NCBI GenBank assembly: GCA_013398175.1 | Contig: VZRZ01001080.1 | Location: 548,703-612,702, forward strand | Length of the DNA: 64,000 nucleotides | Direction of reading: 5' to 3' | Origin: Climacteris rufus | Taxonomy: Eukaryota > Chordata > Aves > Passeriformes > Climacteridae | In this document: positions 63,001 to 64,000 of the stretch, one piece after another | Numbering within the stretch: the first letter of the stretch is position 1 | Layout: each line of letters opens with the position of its first letter | The notes under the pieces: model-generated | Told to the model about the DNA's origin: nothing | The model's input: only the letters and a program-made list of their open reading frames with translations | Database searches by the model: none | Made by a program: the position numbers and the translations under genes

Positions 63001-64000
63001 AGTACTGGCTTATTCAGATAAGCTGCAATTTTTTGGATGGTGACTTCAGGAAGAAATGGTGAATCAACTGGTTGAGTGTTCCACTTAGTATCTGTTCTGC
63101 TGTAGAAGGTAGATGGGAAGGTTTGACTCTAGAAACTAGGAGAGCATATTTATTCATTTGACTAATTAGCAGAGACTCTGACTTAGCAGACTTCTCTGAC
63201 TTCCCCAGTTTATCTGAAATCTATTAAATGTCTGATATTTTTTGTGGTATCAGAAGTTAAACCCTTTCTTTGGGATGAAACTCTTCGACATTTATTTTCC
63301 TTATTACAACACATGGTTAAAAACTCTGAAATCATTCAGTAAAAGCAAACACAACAGTGAAAGAATCAGGAATCGTTGAAGAAGTGCTGGAAGCACTGCT
63401 TTAAAAAAAAAAGCACATAAAATAGTAAACAGCAGGGACTAGAACAAATAGTCCTGTGGTAACAGAGGAAATTATATAATGACTGCCAGGGAGTAGAAAA
63501 CTCTAAGACATATTTAGAACTTAATAATGTAGATATATTAAGTGGAACTTTATAAACTATATACATTTCTGCAAGACAAATATATTCAATCCTATGTCAT
63601 TGTTTTAATGGTTTTATTAAAAAAAAATTAAAATGCATTAAAGTCAGTGGAAGTGAAAAAGAATTTTAAAGCACTGAGTTCTGCAGAAACATACAGCTTC
63701 AGGCAGTATTGCAGCAGAAATTTTGATTAATTTCCTCTTTTACTATGAAATAGATATCTGATTTATTCTATTCATGTCCAAACAGCTCAGTCCAACCAGA
63801 ATATGTAATGAGCAGTGAGGTATTCTGTGTATATGTAAATGGATGAGTCTGGCAAACCTCCATCTTCAAATAATGGTCATATTAATTATTGAGAAGGATA
63901 AACTTTCTACGTTCATCTTTTGTTTTCAGCAGTTTGTAATTTCATGAAGTGTAGCCAGCATGCACAGAAAAGGTGCATTGCAGGTATTTACCTGTGCTCT
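60090..64000. other. Non-coding AT-rich DNA, no feature recognised
   Basis: Frames up to 106 codons (60821-61141) without similarity, and homopolymer T/A tracts (for example about 61926-61938). No CR1 or LTR terminus recognised to the end of the window. Confidence 0.5.

Overview
The window looks like nuclear DNA of a bird, probably a neoavian and perhaps a passerine. The evidence is a set of CR1 LINE 3' ends (antisense 'GGTTGGAAGG' starts, sense 'ATTCTRTG' octamer ends) together with several solo LTRs of avian endogenous retroviruses, set in AT-rich single-copy DNA. I found no convincing exon of a cellular gene, no tRNA or rRNA gene, no CRISPR array and nothing bacterial. Most open frames are short and look like chance. 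The only reading frames I recognise are remnants of the CR1 reverse-transcriptase C-terminus. The window is best read as intergenic DNA or the interior of a large intron.

Layout. 1-18147 is mostly featureless, with one near-perfect hairpin (3810-3872), one CR1 fragment (about 4001-4250), a short tandem duplication (7945-8016) and a GC-richer patch (about 14495-15030). 18148-20147 holds two old CR1 ends in opposite orientation. 29511-30044 is a clean solo LTR with a 5-bp target duplication, a CRE and TATA promoter and a poly(A) signal. 34084-36545 is a CR1 cluster with insertions in both orientations, one keeping a 114-codon piece of the reverse-transcriptase ORF.

38605-41443 is the most complex locus. 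A minus-strand LTR is split by a second LTR-like element (38809-41031, flanked by CAAGG), which itself carries two further LTRs (39349-39741 and 40114-40683). The last of these has a homologous partner on the opposite strand at 59525-60083. Both partners are solo LTRs with intact 6-bp target duplications. 43228-44123 is an 896-bp solo LTR with 5-bp duplications, 53584-54419 is a probable minus-strand LTR, and 50831-50945 is a truncated LTR end. More CR1 ends lie at 45126-45198, 48832-49434 and 51105-51678. A pentanucleotide microsatellite lies at 51793-51875.

No set of genes here works together; the functional content I can see is retroelement promoters and poly(A) signals. Three assembly gaps (39029, 50583-50588, 51582-51584) are each bracketed by the same short sequence on both sides, so the local duplications there are probably assembly artefacts. 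Element boundaries are given to the base only where a terminal TG...CA and a target duplication could be read. Otherwise they are approximate and rest on recall of family structure, not a database search.
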